NCBI GenBank assembly: GCA_023446155.1
Contig: JAEXIT010000018.1
Coordinates: 62,001 to 126,000, forward strand
Direction of reading: 5' to 3'
DNA length: 64,000 bases
Origin: Bacteroidota bacterium
GTDB taxonomy: Bacteria; Bacteroidota; Bacteroidia; Flavobacteriales; Flavobacteriaceae
In this document: piece by piece, positions 39,919 through 49,083 of the stretch
Layout: every line of letters starts with the position of its first letter
Numbering within the stretch: position 1 is the first letter of the stretch
Program-made: the position numbers and the translations under genes
The notes under the pieces: model-generated
Told to the model about the DNA's origin: nothing
The model's input: the letters and a program-made list of their open reading frames with translations, nothing else
The model's database searches: none

Positions 39919-41063
39919 TCACAACAGCTAAAAGATTAGATCAGGTACAGGAATACTATTTCTCGCAAAAACTGCGGGAAGTACGGGAGTTACAGGCCAA
40001 AGGGAAACCGGTTATCAATATGGGAATTGGTAGTCCGGATCTGGCGCCGGCCGTGTCGGTTATGGAAGCGGTACAACAAGCGATGTTACAACCCGCTGCA
40101 CATCAATATCAGAGTTATCAGGGATTACCGGAACTCCGTCAGGCGATGACCGATTTTTATGCGACGCATTTTAAGGTTTGCTTGAATCCGGATTCGGAAA
40201 TACTACCGCTGATGGGATCTAAAGAGGGAATCCTGCATATTGCCATGGCTTTTCTAAATGAAGGAGACGGGGTACTGATTCCAAACCCGGGGTATCCAAC
40301 CTATGCGTCGGTGGCGAATCTGGTGGGAGCCGAAAGTGTTTTTTATGATTTAGCTGCCGAACGCAATTGGGAACCCGATTTCGAAGCTTTGGAAAAACAA
40401 GATCTTTCGCGGGTAAAACTGATGTGGGTAAGCTATCCGCATATGCCAACCGGAGCGACAGGTAACCGGAGATTGTTTGAAAAACTGGTAGCTTTTGCGA
40501 AAAAACACCGGATTCTGATCGTAAATGACAACCCGTATAGTTTTATACTAAACGATCATCCGGAATCCATTTTGAGTATTCCCGGAGCGATGGAGGTAGC
40601 GATGGAGCTGAATTCACTGAGTAAAACTTTTAACATGGCCGGTTGGCGTGTAGGAATGGTGATGGGAAACAAGGAACTGATCCAGGCGGTATTAAAAGTG
40701 AAAAGTAATATGGACAGCGGAATGTTTTACGGAATCCAAAAAGGAGCGATTGCCGCGTTGAAAAGTGATGCGGATTGGTTTGCAAAACAAAATGAAGTGT
40801 ATCAAAACAGACGAAATCTTGTTTTTGAACTGGCGCGGACATTAAACTGTACGTTCGATACCAATAGTGTCGGATTGTTTGTTTGGGCAAAACTGCCGCC
40901 AGAAGAAAAATCGGCGGAAGCTTTTGTCGACAAATTGTTGTACGATAAAAACCTGTTTATAGCACCCGGAACGATTTTCGGAAGTAATGGTGAAGGATAC
41001 ATTCGTTTTTCGTTGTGCATTCCGGAGGAAAAAATTAAAGAAATTCTAAAACGATTTGAATAA
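39915..41063 (+). CDS. PLP-dependent aminotransferase (probable aromatic aminotransferase)
   Basis: A 382-residue class I/II aminotransferase: NMGIGSPDLAPA near the N-terminus, NPGYPTYASVANL, and the PLP lysine in NSLSKTFNMAGWRVGM. Its location between prephenate dehydratase and prephenate dehydrogenase suggests it transaminates phenylpyruvate and hydroxyphenylpyruvate (or prephenate), but substrate cannot be read from sequence. It overlaps pheA by 4 bases and tyrA starts directly after its stop. Confidence 0.88.
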   Translation: MITTAKRLDQVQEYYFSQKLREVRELQAKGKPVINMGIGSPDLAPAVSVMEAVQQAMLQPAAHQYQSYQGLPELRQAMTDFYATHFKVCLNPDSEILPLMGSKEGILHIAMAFLNEGDGVLIPNPGYPTYASVANLVGAESVFYDLAAERNWEPDFEALEKQDLSRVKLMWVSYPHMPTGATGNRRLFEKLVAFAKKHRILIVNDNPYSFILNDHPESILSIPGAMEVAMELNSLSKTFNMAGWRVGMVMGNKELIQAVLKVKSNMDSGMFYGIQKGAIAALKSDADWFAKQNEVYQNRRNLVFELARTLNCTFDTNSVGLFVWAKLPPEEKSAEAFVDKLLYDKNLFIAPGTIFGSNGEGYIRFSLCIPEEKIKEILKRFE

Positions 41064-41951
41064 ATGAAGGAGGAAGAAAAAGTTTTTATAATTGGTCTTG
41101 GTCTGATTGGCGGATCGCTGGCGCTCGATTTTCGAAAACAGAACAAACAAGCGGTTTTCTTTGGAATCGATACCAATGAAAAGCATATTCAGGAAGCGCT
41201 GGAACGCGGCATTATCGATCACCAAGCCAACTGGGAACAAGTGTCGGAAGCCGATTGGGTGGTCTTAGCCATCCCGGTCGACAAAGCGGTCGATGTGTTA
41301 CCGGAAGTGTTGGATCGGATAAACGAGAATGCTGTTGTACTGGATGTGGGATCCACAAAAGAACAAATCTGTAAAGCTGTTGAAAACCATCCGAAAAGGC
41401 GTAATTTTATAGCGACGCATCCGATAGCAGGAACGGAGTTTTCCGGACCGTTGGCAGCCTTCGAAGGACTGTTTGCCGGAAAAACAAATATCATTTGCGA
41501 AATTGAAAAAACAGCATTTGGCATTCAGGAAAAAGCCTTGCAATTGTTTAAAAAAATAAAAATGCGAATCCGCTATATGGACCCGAAAGCACACGACAAG
41601 CACATTGCGTATGTTTCGCATCTGTCACATATCAGTTCCTTTATGCTGGGGAAAACGGTCATCGCAGAAGAGCAAAACGAACGGGATATTTTTGATATGG
41701 CCGGTAGCGGATTCGAAAGTACCGTGCGACTGGCAAAAAGTTCCCCGGCCATGTGGACACCCATTTTTAAACAAAACCGGGAGATGGTGCTGAAATCATT
41801 ATCCGAATATATTGAAAACCTGAATCATTTTAAAACCTTGCTGGAAACCGGCGATTATGATTCGGTTTATGCCGAAATGGAACAAACAAATACGATAAAA
41901 GAAATTTTAAAAGGAATACATTTAAAAAAAGAATTGAGTTATGGAGAATAA
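41064..41951 (+). CDS. tyrA: Prephenate dehydrogenase
   Basis: 295 residues. The NAD(P)-binding loop is IIGLGLIGGSLALDFRK, followed by GIDTNEKHIQEALERG. The prephenate-binding features are ATHPIAGTEFSGP, the catalytic His in the phrase HDKHIAYVSHLSHISS, and AGSGFESTVRLAKSSPAMW. It oxidatively decarboxylates prephenate to hydroxyphenylpyruvate for tyrosine. Its 3' end overlaps the DAHP synthase start by 11 bases, showing translational coupling within the operon. Confidence 0.93.
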   Translation: MKEEEKVFIIGLGLIGGSLALDFRKQNKQAVFFGIDTNEKHIQEALERGIIDHQANWEQVSEADWVVLAIPVDKAVDVLPEVLDRINENAVVLDVGSTKEQICKAVENHPKRRNFIATHPIAGTEFSGPLAAFEGLFAGKTNIICEIEKTAFGIQEKALQLFKKIKMRIRYMDPKAHDKHIAYVSHLSHISSFMLGKTVIAEEQNERDIFDMAGSGFESTVRLAKSSPAMWTPIFKQNREMVLKSLSEYIENLNHFKTLLETGDYDSVYAEMEQTNTIKEILKGIHLKKELSYGE

Positions 41952-43023
41952 TGCTGCAATGAGAACATGGTTAGACGCTTTCAATTTAAGTCACCCGTTG
42001 GTGATTGCCGGACCGTGTAGTGCCGAAACAGAAGAACAGGTTTTAAAAATAGCACACGAATTAAAAGATTCGGATGTAAGTGTGTTCAGAGCGGGAATCT
42101 GGAAACCGCGTACGCGTCCGGGTGGCTTCGAAGGGGTGGGTGCCATCGGATTAAAATGGTTACAACGCGCCAAAGCCGAAACCGGATTGTTATTGGCCGT
42201 TGAGGTTGCCAATGCGAATCATGTGCAACTGGCGTTAGAACACGATGTGGACGTATTGTGGATCGGCGCCCGAACCACCGTAAACCCATTTGCCGTTCAG
42301 GAAATAGCCGATGCGTTGAAAGATACCGATAAAATCGTACTGGTTAAAAATCCGGTAAATCCCGATTTGTCTTTATGGTTGGGCGGTGTGGAACGGTTGT
42401 ACAATGCCAATATTAAAAAACTGGGCGTGATCCACAGAGGATTTTCGACCTACGAAAAAACAAAATACAGAAACAATCCGGAGTGGCAATTGCCAATCGA
42501 GTTGCAAAGCAAATTCCCGGATTTACCGCTAATTTGCGATCCGTCGCATATCACCGGAAAACGCGATATGATACTGGAAGTATCCCAACAAGCACTCGAT
42601 CTGAATTACGACGGACTGATTATCGAGACCCATATCGATCCGGATAATGCCTGGAGCGATGCGCCACAACAGGTAACGCCTTCAGCTTTAAAACAGATTT
42701 TTAAAGATTTACGAATCCGTAAAATAACCGACGAAGCCGACGATTACAACCAACGATTGGAAGGATTGCGTACGCAGATTGACGAAATCGACAGTAAGTT
42801 ACTCAATATATTAGAGAAACGAATGAAGATTGCCGACAGTATTGGTTCGTTGAAAAAGGAACGCAACGTAGCTGTATTGCAAAACAAACGCTGGAATGAA
42901 ATTCTCGGGAAAATGGTTCTGGAAGGCGAAGAACGGGGACTAAGTGAAGAGTTTATCCTTAAGATGTTTAAAGCCATTCACCAGGAGAGTATCGCGCATC
43001 AGGAGAAAATAATAAATAGTTAA
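41941..43023 (+). CDS. Bifunctional 3-deoxy-7-phosphoheptulonate synthase / chorismate mutase
   Basis: 360 residues. An N-terminal DAHP synthase of the type I-beta class (about 1-255; PLVIAGPCSAETEEQV, RAGIWKPRTRPGGFEG, VIHRGFSTYEKTKYRN) is followed by a C-terminal AroQ-class chorismate mutase (about 270-355; LRTQIDEIDSKLLNILEKRM, LQNKRWNEIL). It feeds the shikimate pathway and converts chorismate to prephenate, so the operon covers entry and both branches to Phe and Tyr. The mutase part may also serve allosteric control. The leader with Phe, Tyr and Trp codons fits control of this shared entry step. Confidence 0.94.
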   Translation: MENNAAMRTWLDAFNLSHPLVIAGPCSAETEEQVLKIAHELKDSDVSVFRAGIWKPRTRPGGFEGVGAIGLKWLQRAKAETGLLLAVEVANANHVQLALEHDVDVLWIGARTTVNPFAVQEIADALKDTDKIVLVKNPVNPDLSLWLGGVERLYNANIKKLGVIHRGFSTYEKTKYRNNPEWQLPIELQSKFPDLPLICDPSHITGKRDMILEVSQQALDLNYDGLIIETHIDPDNAWSDAPQQVTPSALKQIFKDLRIRKITDEADDYNQRLEGLRTQIDEIDSKLLNILEKRMKIADSIGSLKKERNVAVLQNKRWNEILGKMVLEGEERGLSEEFILKMFKAIHQESIAHQEKIINS

Positions 43024-43094
43024 CGGCTCAATTAGTAAAATTTTGTAATATCGCGAGATTTTATAAACTATTGCAAATTAAAGTATTACAAAAA

Positions 43095-43619
43095 ATGAAG
43101 AAAATTATTTTTTTAATGACATTTATTATTGGTCTGACTACTGCTTCAGCACAGGTTGACCAAATTACAAAGCACAGTGGTGAAATTGTAAAAGGAAAAG
43201 TCGTAAGAGTAGAAGAATACACGATCGTTTTTAAGTACGACGGTGAAGACGCAGAAAATACATTAAGTAAATATGCTATCGAAAAAGTCGTTTATGGAAA
43301 AAGTGGCCGTGTGGAAGATATGACGGAGAAAATCGTGATAAATGGCGAAGAGGATTGGGAGAAAGTCGTGATTCTGGAAGATAAAGGATATAGCGCCGGA
43401 TTAAAAAAAGGAGGTGAAGTGAGAGGAAAAACGGGACTGATTAATTTCCAGACCGGTAATACAGGAGATCGAAAAGCCGAAAAAAAATTAAAAATGGACG
43501 CGGCTAAAATCGGATGTCCGTTTATTTTGCTGACTTCTGATAAAGCGACTGTTGGAGCAGACTCAAATGAACTTGGTGGTTCACAGGTAATAAAAAAAGG
43601 AATCGGGTACAAATACTAA
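43095..43619 (+). CDS. Secreted hypothetical protein
   Basis: 174 residues from ATG 43095, with a clear signal peptide (KKIIFLMTFIIGLTTASAQ). The mature part starts VDQITKHSGEIVKGKVVRVE and continues with VFKYDGEDAENTLSKYAIEK, a short beta motif seen in many flavobacterial secreted proteins that describes a mark on a structure rather than an enzyme. I do not recognise a named family. A TTG 24 bases upstream would place extra residues before the signal peptide and was not used. It is followed by a good terminator. Confidence 0.75.
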   Translation: MKKIIFLMTFIIGLTTASAQVDQITKHSGEIVKGKVVRVEEYTIVFKYDGEDAENTLSKYAIEKVVYGKSGRVEDMTEKIVINGEEDWEKVVILEDKGYSAGLKKGGEVRGKTGLINFQTGNTGDRKAEKKLKMDAAKIGCPFILLTSDKATVGADSNELGGSQVIKKGIGYKY

Positions 43620-43636
43620 TTTAGCCCGGAAAATTT

Positions 43637-43668
43637 AAAAAGGTTGCCCTCAAAAGCAACCTTTTTTT
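43637..43668 (+). terminator. Terminator after the secreted hypothetical gene
   Basis: Arms AAAAAGGTTGC (43637-43647) and GCAACCTTTTT (43656-43666), 8-base loop, T run to 43668. Confidence 0.88.
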
Positions 43669-43684
43669 GTAATAATAAGATAGT

Positions 43685-43692
43685 TATCTTTG
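43685..43692 (+). promoter_or_regulatory. -7 promoter box of rsgA, 4 bases from the ATG
   Basis: TATCTTTG (43685-43692) is a perfect -7 box. The rsgA ATG is at 43697, so transcription would start at or next to the start codon (leaderless mRNA). A TTG at 43667-43669 gives a somewhat short spacer of 15. Confidence 0.5.
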
Positions 43693-43696
43693 CGGC

Positions 43697-44665
43697 ATGA
43701 CAGGAATCGTTTATAAATCTACAGGAAGTTGGTACAGTGTTAAAACCGAAGACAATCAGGTTTTTGAATGCCGTATAAAAGGGAAATTCCGAATGAAGGG
43801 CATTAAGAGTACTAATCCTATTGCCGTTGGTGATGTGGTCGATTTTGAATTGGATCAATCTACAGACGAAGTGGCGGGGATTATTCATAACATTCACGAC
43901 CGTAAAAATTACATTGTTCGGAAGTCGGTTAATTTGTCCAAACAAACGCATATTATCGCTTCCAATATCGATATCGTATTCCTTTTGGTGACGATTAACA
44001 ATCCGCCAACCACAACGAGTTTTATCGACCGTTTTCTGGTTACGGCCGAAGCCTATGGGATTCAAGCCGTGCTGATTTTTAATAAAATAGATACCTACGA
44101 TGAGGCTACATTGGACGAGCAGCTTTACCTGCAATATATTTACTCCAATATAGGTTATAAATGCCTGCGTGTTTCGGCAGCCGAAGGGAAAGGAATCGAC
44201 GAGTTAAAGGCGATGATGAAAGATAAAGTTTCCATGTTCTCCGGACATTCCGGTGTGGGGAAATCGACCTTGGTCAATGCTTTGGAACCGTCGTTAAACC
44301 TGAAAACAAAAGCAATATCCGATCAGCACCAACAGGGACAACATACGACGACTTTTGCCGAGATGTTCGACCTTTCGTTTGGTGCCCGTATTATCGATAC
44401 ACCGGGGATTCGCGGTTTTGGAATTGTCGATATGGAAAAACAGGAAATCGGGGATTATTTTCCGGAATTTTTTGCCTTAAAAGAGCAATGTAAGTTTAAT
44501 AATTGTTTGCATAAAGAAGAGCCGCATTGTGCGGTGAAGGAAGCCTTGGATAACGATGAGATCGCTTGGTCGCGCTATAAAAGTTATATCCAGATTTTAG
44601 AAGGGGAAGACGAAAATTACCGAACCGATATCTACGGAGAAGGAAAAGCACAGGATACCGAATGA
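43697..44665 (+). CDS. rsgA: Ribosome small subunit-dependent GTPase
   Basis: A 322-residue circularly permuted GTPase that helps maturation of the 30S subunit. An N-terminal OB domain (about 1-70) precedes the GTPase domain in permuted order: NKID at 129-132, then the P-loop GHSGVGKS at 183-190, then DTPGIRGFG. A C-terminal zinc finger has the pattern CKFNNCLHKEEPHC. The length is typical. It overlaps dtd by 4 bases (ATGA). The start lies 4 bases after a perfect -7 box, so the message may be leaderless. Confidence 0.95.
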   Translation: MTGIVYKSTGSWYSVKTEDNQVFECRIKGKFRMKGIKSTNPIAVGDVVDFELDQSTDEVAGIIHNIHDRKNYIVRKSVNLSKQTHIIASNIDIVFLLVTINNPPTTTSFIDRFLVTAEAYGIQAVLIFNKIDTYDEATLDEQLYLQYIYSNIGYKCLRVSAAEGKGIDELKAMMKDKVSMFSGHSGVGKSTLVNALEPSLNLKTKAISDQHQQGQHTTTFAEMFDLSFGARIIDTPGIRGFGIVDMEKQEIGDYFPEFFALKEQCKFNNCLHKEEPHCAVKEALDNDEIAWSRYKSYIQILEGEDENYRTDIYGEGKAQDTE

Positions 44666-45114
44666 AAGCAGTAATACAACGGGTAACGGAAGCAGCTGTT
44701 ACTATTGACGGAATACTAGTAGCCGAAATCCAAAAAGGATTATTGGTGTTGATCGGAATAGAAGATGCTGATACCGAAGAAGACATCGCTTGGCTAACTG
44801 CCAAAATTGCCAATCTTCGCATCTTTGGCGATGCAAATGAAGTGATGAATCTTTCGTTAAAAGATACCCACGGCGATATGATCGTGGTAAGTCAGTTTAC
44901 GCTGCATGCTCAAACGAAAAAGGGGAACCGACCCTCCTATATCAAGGCCTCCAAACCGGATATCGCGATACCATTATACGAAACATTTGTAAAACAAATG
45001 GAAACGGAATTGGGAAAACCGGTGCAAACCGGACAATTCGGAGCCGATATGAAAGTCCGATTACTCAACGACGGACCGGTGACGATCATTATCGATACTA
45101 AAAATAAAGAGTAA
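44662..45114 (+). CDS. dtd: D-aminoacyl-tRNA deacylase
   Basis: The 150-residue enzyme hydrolyses D-amino acids mischarged to tRNA. Conserved blocks are SQFTLHAQTKKGNRPSY (about 77-93) and the C-terminal NDGPVTIIIDTK (the GP motif). Length is exactly that of bacterial Dtd. It overlaps rsgA by 4 bases and they are co-transcribed. The DUF3857 gene follows after 57 bases. Confidence 0.95.
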   Translation: MKAVIQRVTEAAVTIDGILVAEIQKGLLVLIGIEDADTEEDIAWLTAKIANLRIFGDANEVMNLSLKDTHGDMIVVSQFTLHAQTKKGNRPSYIKASKPDIAIPLYETFVKQMETELGKPVQTGQFGADMKVRLLNDGPVTIIIDTKNKE

Positions 45115-45171
45115 GATTCCGATATTTGGAAGCGCCATAGTATTCTACTCTTAATAAATCTAAATATTTAC

Positions 45172-47115
45172 ATGAGAAAAAAAGCATTGTGTTTTTGTAT
45201 ATTATTTTGTGCTATAATCCATAGTTATGGACAGGTACGAATGTTGGGTAGAGTGTCTATGGAAGAATTGCAGCAAAAAAGACATCCTAAAGATAGCAGT
45301 GCCGTAGCGGCGGTGCTTTTTAAAAAGGGATTAACAACCTTTACAATTGGTACCGATTCAAAATGGTATATCAATACGCAAGTACAGGAACGAATAAAGA
45401 TCTACAAAAAAGAAGGTTATAGCTATGCAAGTATGCAGATACCGTATTATAATAGTGAAGGTACCAGTGAAAAAATAGTCATCGAAAATGCCTTTACTTA
45501 TAATTTGAATAATGGTCAAATCGAAAAAACAAAATTAAACAAAGAAGGTGAGTTTAAGGAAAAGATTAATGAGTATTGGGATATAAAGAAAATAGTAATG
45601 CCTGCTGTTAAAGAAGGATCTATTATAGAATACCAATATACAATTACGTCTCCGTTTATTACTGATCTGCGAGACTGGGATTTTCAGTATTCGATACCGG
45701 CAGATATAGTGTCGTATCAAATCAATATTCCAAGCCCTTTGGCCTATAATCAGATTATTACCGGATCGACTGTTATCAATAAAGAATCGGTTGAGGAGAG
45801 TAGTTTAAATGGCGATTATACCGAAACCAAGTTGACCTATACTGTAAAAGATATTCTTGCGATTAAAGAAGAGAAATATGTCAACAATATTAAAAACTAT
45901 ATATCAAGTTTGAAGTTTGAGTTGGCAGCAATATATTATAAAACGGGGCGAAAATCGTATGCACAAGAGTGGAATGATGTGGTTAAAAATATATATGACA
46001 ATCCCGATTTTGGCCGACAATTAAATCTTAAATCCTATTTTGAAGAAGAACTAAACCCCATTTTAAAAGGTGTTACGGATAAAGAGGTAAAACGGGATAA
46101 AGTCTTTGCTTTTGTGAAGCAGAAAATGACATGGAATGAAAAAAACAGCTATCTGTGTTATGATGGTGTAAAAACAGCATTCAAAAATAAAGTGGGTAAT
46201 ACAGCCGAAATCAACTTAATGCTTATCGCGATGTTGCGCTATGCCGGTTTGGATGCTAACCCGGTATTGATTAGTACCCGAAGCAATGGTATCGCTCCTT
46301 TTGCTTCCCGTACGGCATTTAATTATGTGATCGCAGCAGTTAAAATAGAAGATAAAACCATTTTTCTGGATGCAACCGATAAGAACGCCGAACCGGATAT
46401 TATACCTCACAGAGCGATAAATTGGATTGGAAGAATCATAAGAAATGATGGAAGTTCGGAAGAAGTTGATCTTATTCCAAAATTCAAATCGAAAGAAAAC
46501 TATATCGTCATGGCCGACTTGAATAATGACGGGCTTTTCTCTGGTAAAATAAGAAAACAATATTTGGGATATAATGCATTTGAATTTAAAGGAAACTTTG
46601 GCGGGCTTGAAAAAGAAAAACGCGTTGAAATTATCGAAAAAAAATACCACGGAATTGAACTAACGGATTATTCAGTGGTTTTCCCGGAAGATCCGGTTAA
46701 ACCGATAACGGAGGATTATGCCTTTTCGCATGATAATATGGTGGAGAAAATAGGTGACCGACTGTATTTTACGCCACTATTGTTTCTGGCAATGACCGAT
46801 AATCCCTTTAAACTTGAAAAAAGACAATATCCAATTGATTTTGTTTACCCTTTTCAGGAAAAATATGTCGTAAATATTAATCTGCCAGAGGGTTACTCGG
46901 TTGAGTCGTTGCCAAAATCGGAAACGATTGCCATGGAAGAACAGATTGGAACGTTTAAATATGATATCGTAAACAACAACAGGCAACTACAGTTAATGGT
47001 ACAGTTTGATATTAACTATGCCCATATACCCGAATCGTATTACAATAATTTAAAAGGGTTTATTACGAATATTGTTCAAAAACAAACGGAGAAAATTGTA
47101 CTTAAAAAAAGCTGA
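45172..47115 (+). CDS. DUF3857 protein with degenerate transglutaminase fold (copy 1)
   Basis: 647 residues. A signal peptide (about 1-21; LCFCILFCAIIHSYG) is followed by a DUF3857 domain (about 60-270), then a transglutaminase-like domain. The catalytic triad is not intact: where active homologues have GDC it has GNT (T344), and where they have the catalytic His it has Tyr385; the acidic residue D400 (FLDATDK) remains. It is therefore a predicted pseudoenzyme. It is closely similar to the gene at 49084 (shared EELQQKRHPKDSSA/EELKQTEHPKDPKA). It appears AT-rich relative to its neighbours. The role is unknown. Confidence 0.85.
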   Translation: MRKKALCFCILFCAIIHSYGQVRMLGRVSMEELQQKRHPKDSSAVAAVLFKKGLTTFTIGTDSKWYINTQVQERIKIYKKEGYSYASMQIPYYNSEGTSEKIVIENAFTYNLNNGQIEKTKLNKEGEFKEKINEYWDIKKIVMPAVKEGSIIEYQYTITSPFITDLRDWDFQYSIPADIVSYQINIPSPLAYNQIITGSTVINKESVEESSLNGDYTETKLTYTVKDILAIKEEKYVNNIKNYISSLKFELAAIYYKTGRKSYAQEWNDVVKNIYDNPDFGRQLNLKSYFEEELNPILKGVTDKEVKRDKVFAFVKQKMTWNEKNSYLCYDGVKTAFKNKVGNTAEINLMLIAMLRYAGLDANPVLISTRSNGIAPFASRTAFNYVIAAVKIEDKTIFLDATDKNAEPDIIPHRAINWIGRIIRNDGSSEEVDLIPKFKSKENYIVMADLNNDGLFSGKIRKQYLGYNAFEFKGNFGGLEKEKRVEIIEKKYHGIELTDYSVVFPEDPVKPITEDYAFSHDNMVEKIGDRLYFTPLLFLAMTDNPFKLEKRQYPIDFVYPFQEKYVVNINLPEGYSVESLPKSETIAMEEQIGTFKYDIVNNNRQLQLMVQFDINYAHIPESYYNNLKGFITNIVQKQTEKIVLKKS

Positions 47116-47173
47116 TTTTAGCCCGAGGATAATGTAGACTATTGTTTAATTGAAAAAAAATAGCTTTAGAATA

Positions 47174-49081
47174 ATGGATTTAAAAAGAATATTTGCCGGA
47201 CTGTTTATACTGTTTTTTTCATGGTCGTTATTTGCTCAGGAAACGGTTTTTCAGATTCCCGATAGTCTTATGGCGAATGCTAATGCGGTGGTTCGACTTG
47301 ATGAAACCGCAATACGGATTGTGTCTGTAAAAAACATGGTGATACAAACCCGACAAATTGTTACCGTATTGGACGCCAATGGACTTAGTAGTGTTGATCG
47401 CACGTTTTATTATGATAAATCATCCAAGATTACAAACCTGGAGGCTATTGTATACAATGCCTTTGGAAAAGAAATAAAGCGAATTAAAAAGAAAGATTTT
47501 GTAGATCATAGTGTGGCCGACGGTTTTTCGGTTTTTACCGATAATAGAGCCTTGTCTATGGATTATACACCAACCGGCTATCCATTTACGATTGAAGTGA
47601 AAAGCGAAATGGAAACCACCAATACGGGGTTTATACGACCGTGGTTACCGGTGAGTGCGTATAATCAAAGTCTGATGAAAAGTGAATACAGAATCAGCTA
47701 TCCAACCGATATGGAACTGAAAAGTAAAGAATATAATTTTTCAGGTTTTGAGGTAAAGAAAACGCAGGCACAAGCGAGTCGGGTATATGTTATCGAAAAT
47801 ATACCGGCATTGCGATACGAAGAATATGCCCCTTCGGTTAGTAAATTGCTGCCTTTTGTCCGCTTTGGGTTGAATAAATTCGCTTTGGAAGGAACCGAAG
47901 GCGTAGCCGATAGCTGGAAAGATTTTGGCCTGTGGATTAATGATAAATTACTTAGCGATGTAAAAGAAATACCGCTTGAAACGCAGCTTAGGATTAAAAA
48001 ACTGGTCGAACAAGAAAAAGATCCAATTGCAAAAGCCAAAAAAATCTATAAATATGTACAGGATAAAACCCGTTATATAAGTGTTCAGGTGGGTATTGGC
48101 GGATGGAAACCAATGAAAGCGACCGATGTGGACCGCTTAGGGTATGGTGATTGTAAAGCGTTGTCCAATTATACCAAAGCCTTATTGGAAGTAGTAGGGA
48201 TTCCGTCGTTTTATACCGTGATTTATGGCGGAACACAAAAGCAAGATGTATTGGATGATCTTGTTTCAATTCAGGGAAATCATGCGATCTTAACAATTCC
48301 ATATGAGGGCAAAAATTATTTCCTGGAATGTACAAGTCAGACAACACCATTTGCCTATCAAGGAAAATTTACCGATGGACGTATGGCTTTACTCATAAAA
48401 CCGGAAGGTGGCGAATTGGTTAAAACAGCCGAGACATCCGATGCAGAAAATAGTCAGAAATCCAAAGGGAGTTTTGCTGTGGATGCACAGGGGAATTTTA
48501 AAGGAGAAGTTGTAATTCTTTCCGGCGGAACACAATATGAAAGCAAATACCTGTTGTCGCGAAAAGCAAAAGAAGAACAGGATAAATTCTATAAAAACTA
48601 TTTTTTCAATATCGAGAATCTGAAAATTAATACATTGCAGTTTGAAGACGATCGGGATAATGTCAAATTTAAAGAAACGGTAACGGTTCAGGCCGAACAT
48701 TATGCAACCCTTTCCGGTGAACGAATTCTATTTCCGGCGAATGCTTTTAATGTAAACCGACTGGTACCACAACGATACCGATCCCGAAAGCTTCCTTTTC
48801 AGATAGAACGCGGCTATCAGGATTACGATGAGATAACCATACAATTACCACAAGACTATACTGTGGAAGGATTGCCACAAAATACCCTACTCAATACGAA
48901 ATATGGCGATTATAAAACGGAATACACCCTTCAGGGTACGGATAAAGTGGTAGCCATACGTTCTTTATTGTTAAAAAGGGGAAAATACCCTAAAGAAGAA
49001 TACGAGGAGTTTCGTAAGTTTATGGAGCTTACAGCGCGGAATGACAATGCGAAAATAAGCTTAATCAAAACAAATAAATAG
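47174..49081 (+). CDS. DUF3857 transglutaminase-like protein with intact active site
   Basis: 635 residues with signal peptide (MDLKRIFAGLFILFFSWSLF), DUF3857 domain (about 40-230) and a transglutaminase-like cysteine protease fold with C327 (YGDCKALSNY), H370 (GNHAILTIPY) and E385. The C-terminal 180 residues form a further beta domain. Unlike its two neighbours it retains the catalytic Cys and His. ATG 47174 is preferred to a TTG at 47150, since it places the signal peptide at the N-terminus. The three genes probably act together in the periplasm or outer membrane; the substrate is unknown. Confidence 0.87.
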   Translation: MDLKRIFAGLFILFFSWSLFAQETVFQIPDSLMANANAVVRLDETAIRIVSVKNMVIQTRQIVTVLDANGLSSVDRTFYYDKSSKITNLEAIVYNAFGKEIKRIKKKDFVDHSVADGFSVFTDNRALSMDYTPTGYPFTIEVKSEMETTNTGFIRPWLPVSAYNQSLMKSEYRISYPTDMELKSKEYNFSGFEVKKTQAQASRVYVIENIPALRYEEYAPSVSKLLPFVRFGLNKFALEGTEGVADSWKDFGLWINDKLLSDVKEIPLETQLRIKKLVEQEKDPIAKAKKIYKYVQDKTRYISVQVGIGGWKPMKATDVDRLGYGDCKALSNYTKALLEVVGIPSFYTVIYGGTQKQDVLDDLVSIQGNHAILTIPYEGKNYFLECTSQTTPFAYQGKFTDGRMALLIKPEGGELVKTAETSDAENSQKSKGSFAVDAQGNFKGEVVILSGGTQYESKYLLSRKAKEEQDKFYKNYFFNIENLKINTLQFEDDRDNVKFKETVTVQAEHYATLSGERILFPANAFNVNRLVPQRYRSRKLPFQIERGYQDYDEITIQLPQDYTVEGLPQNTLLNTKYGDYKTEYTLQGTDKVVAIRSLLLKRGKYPKEEYEEFRKFMELTARNDNAKISLIKTNK

Positions 49082-49083
49082 TA

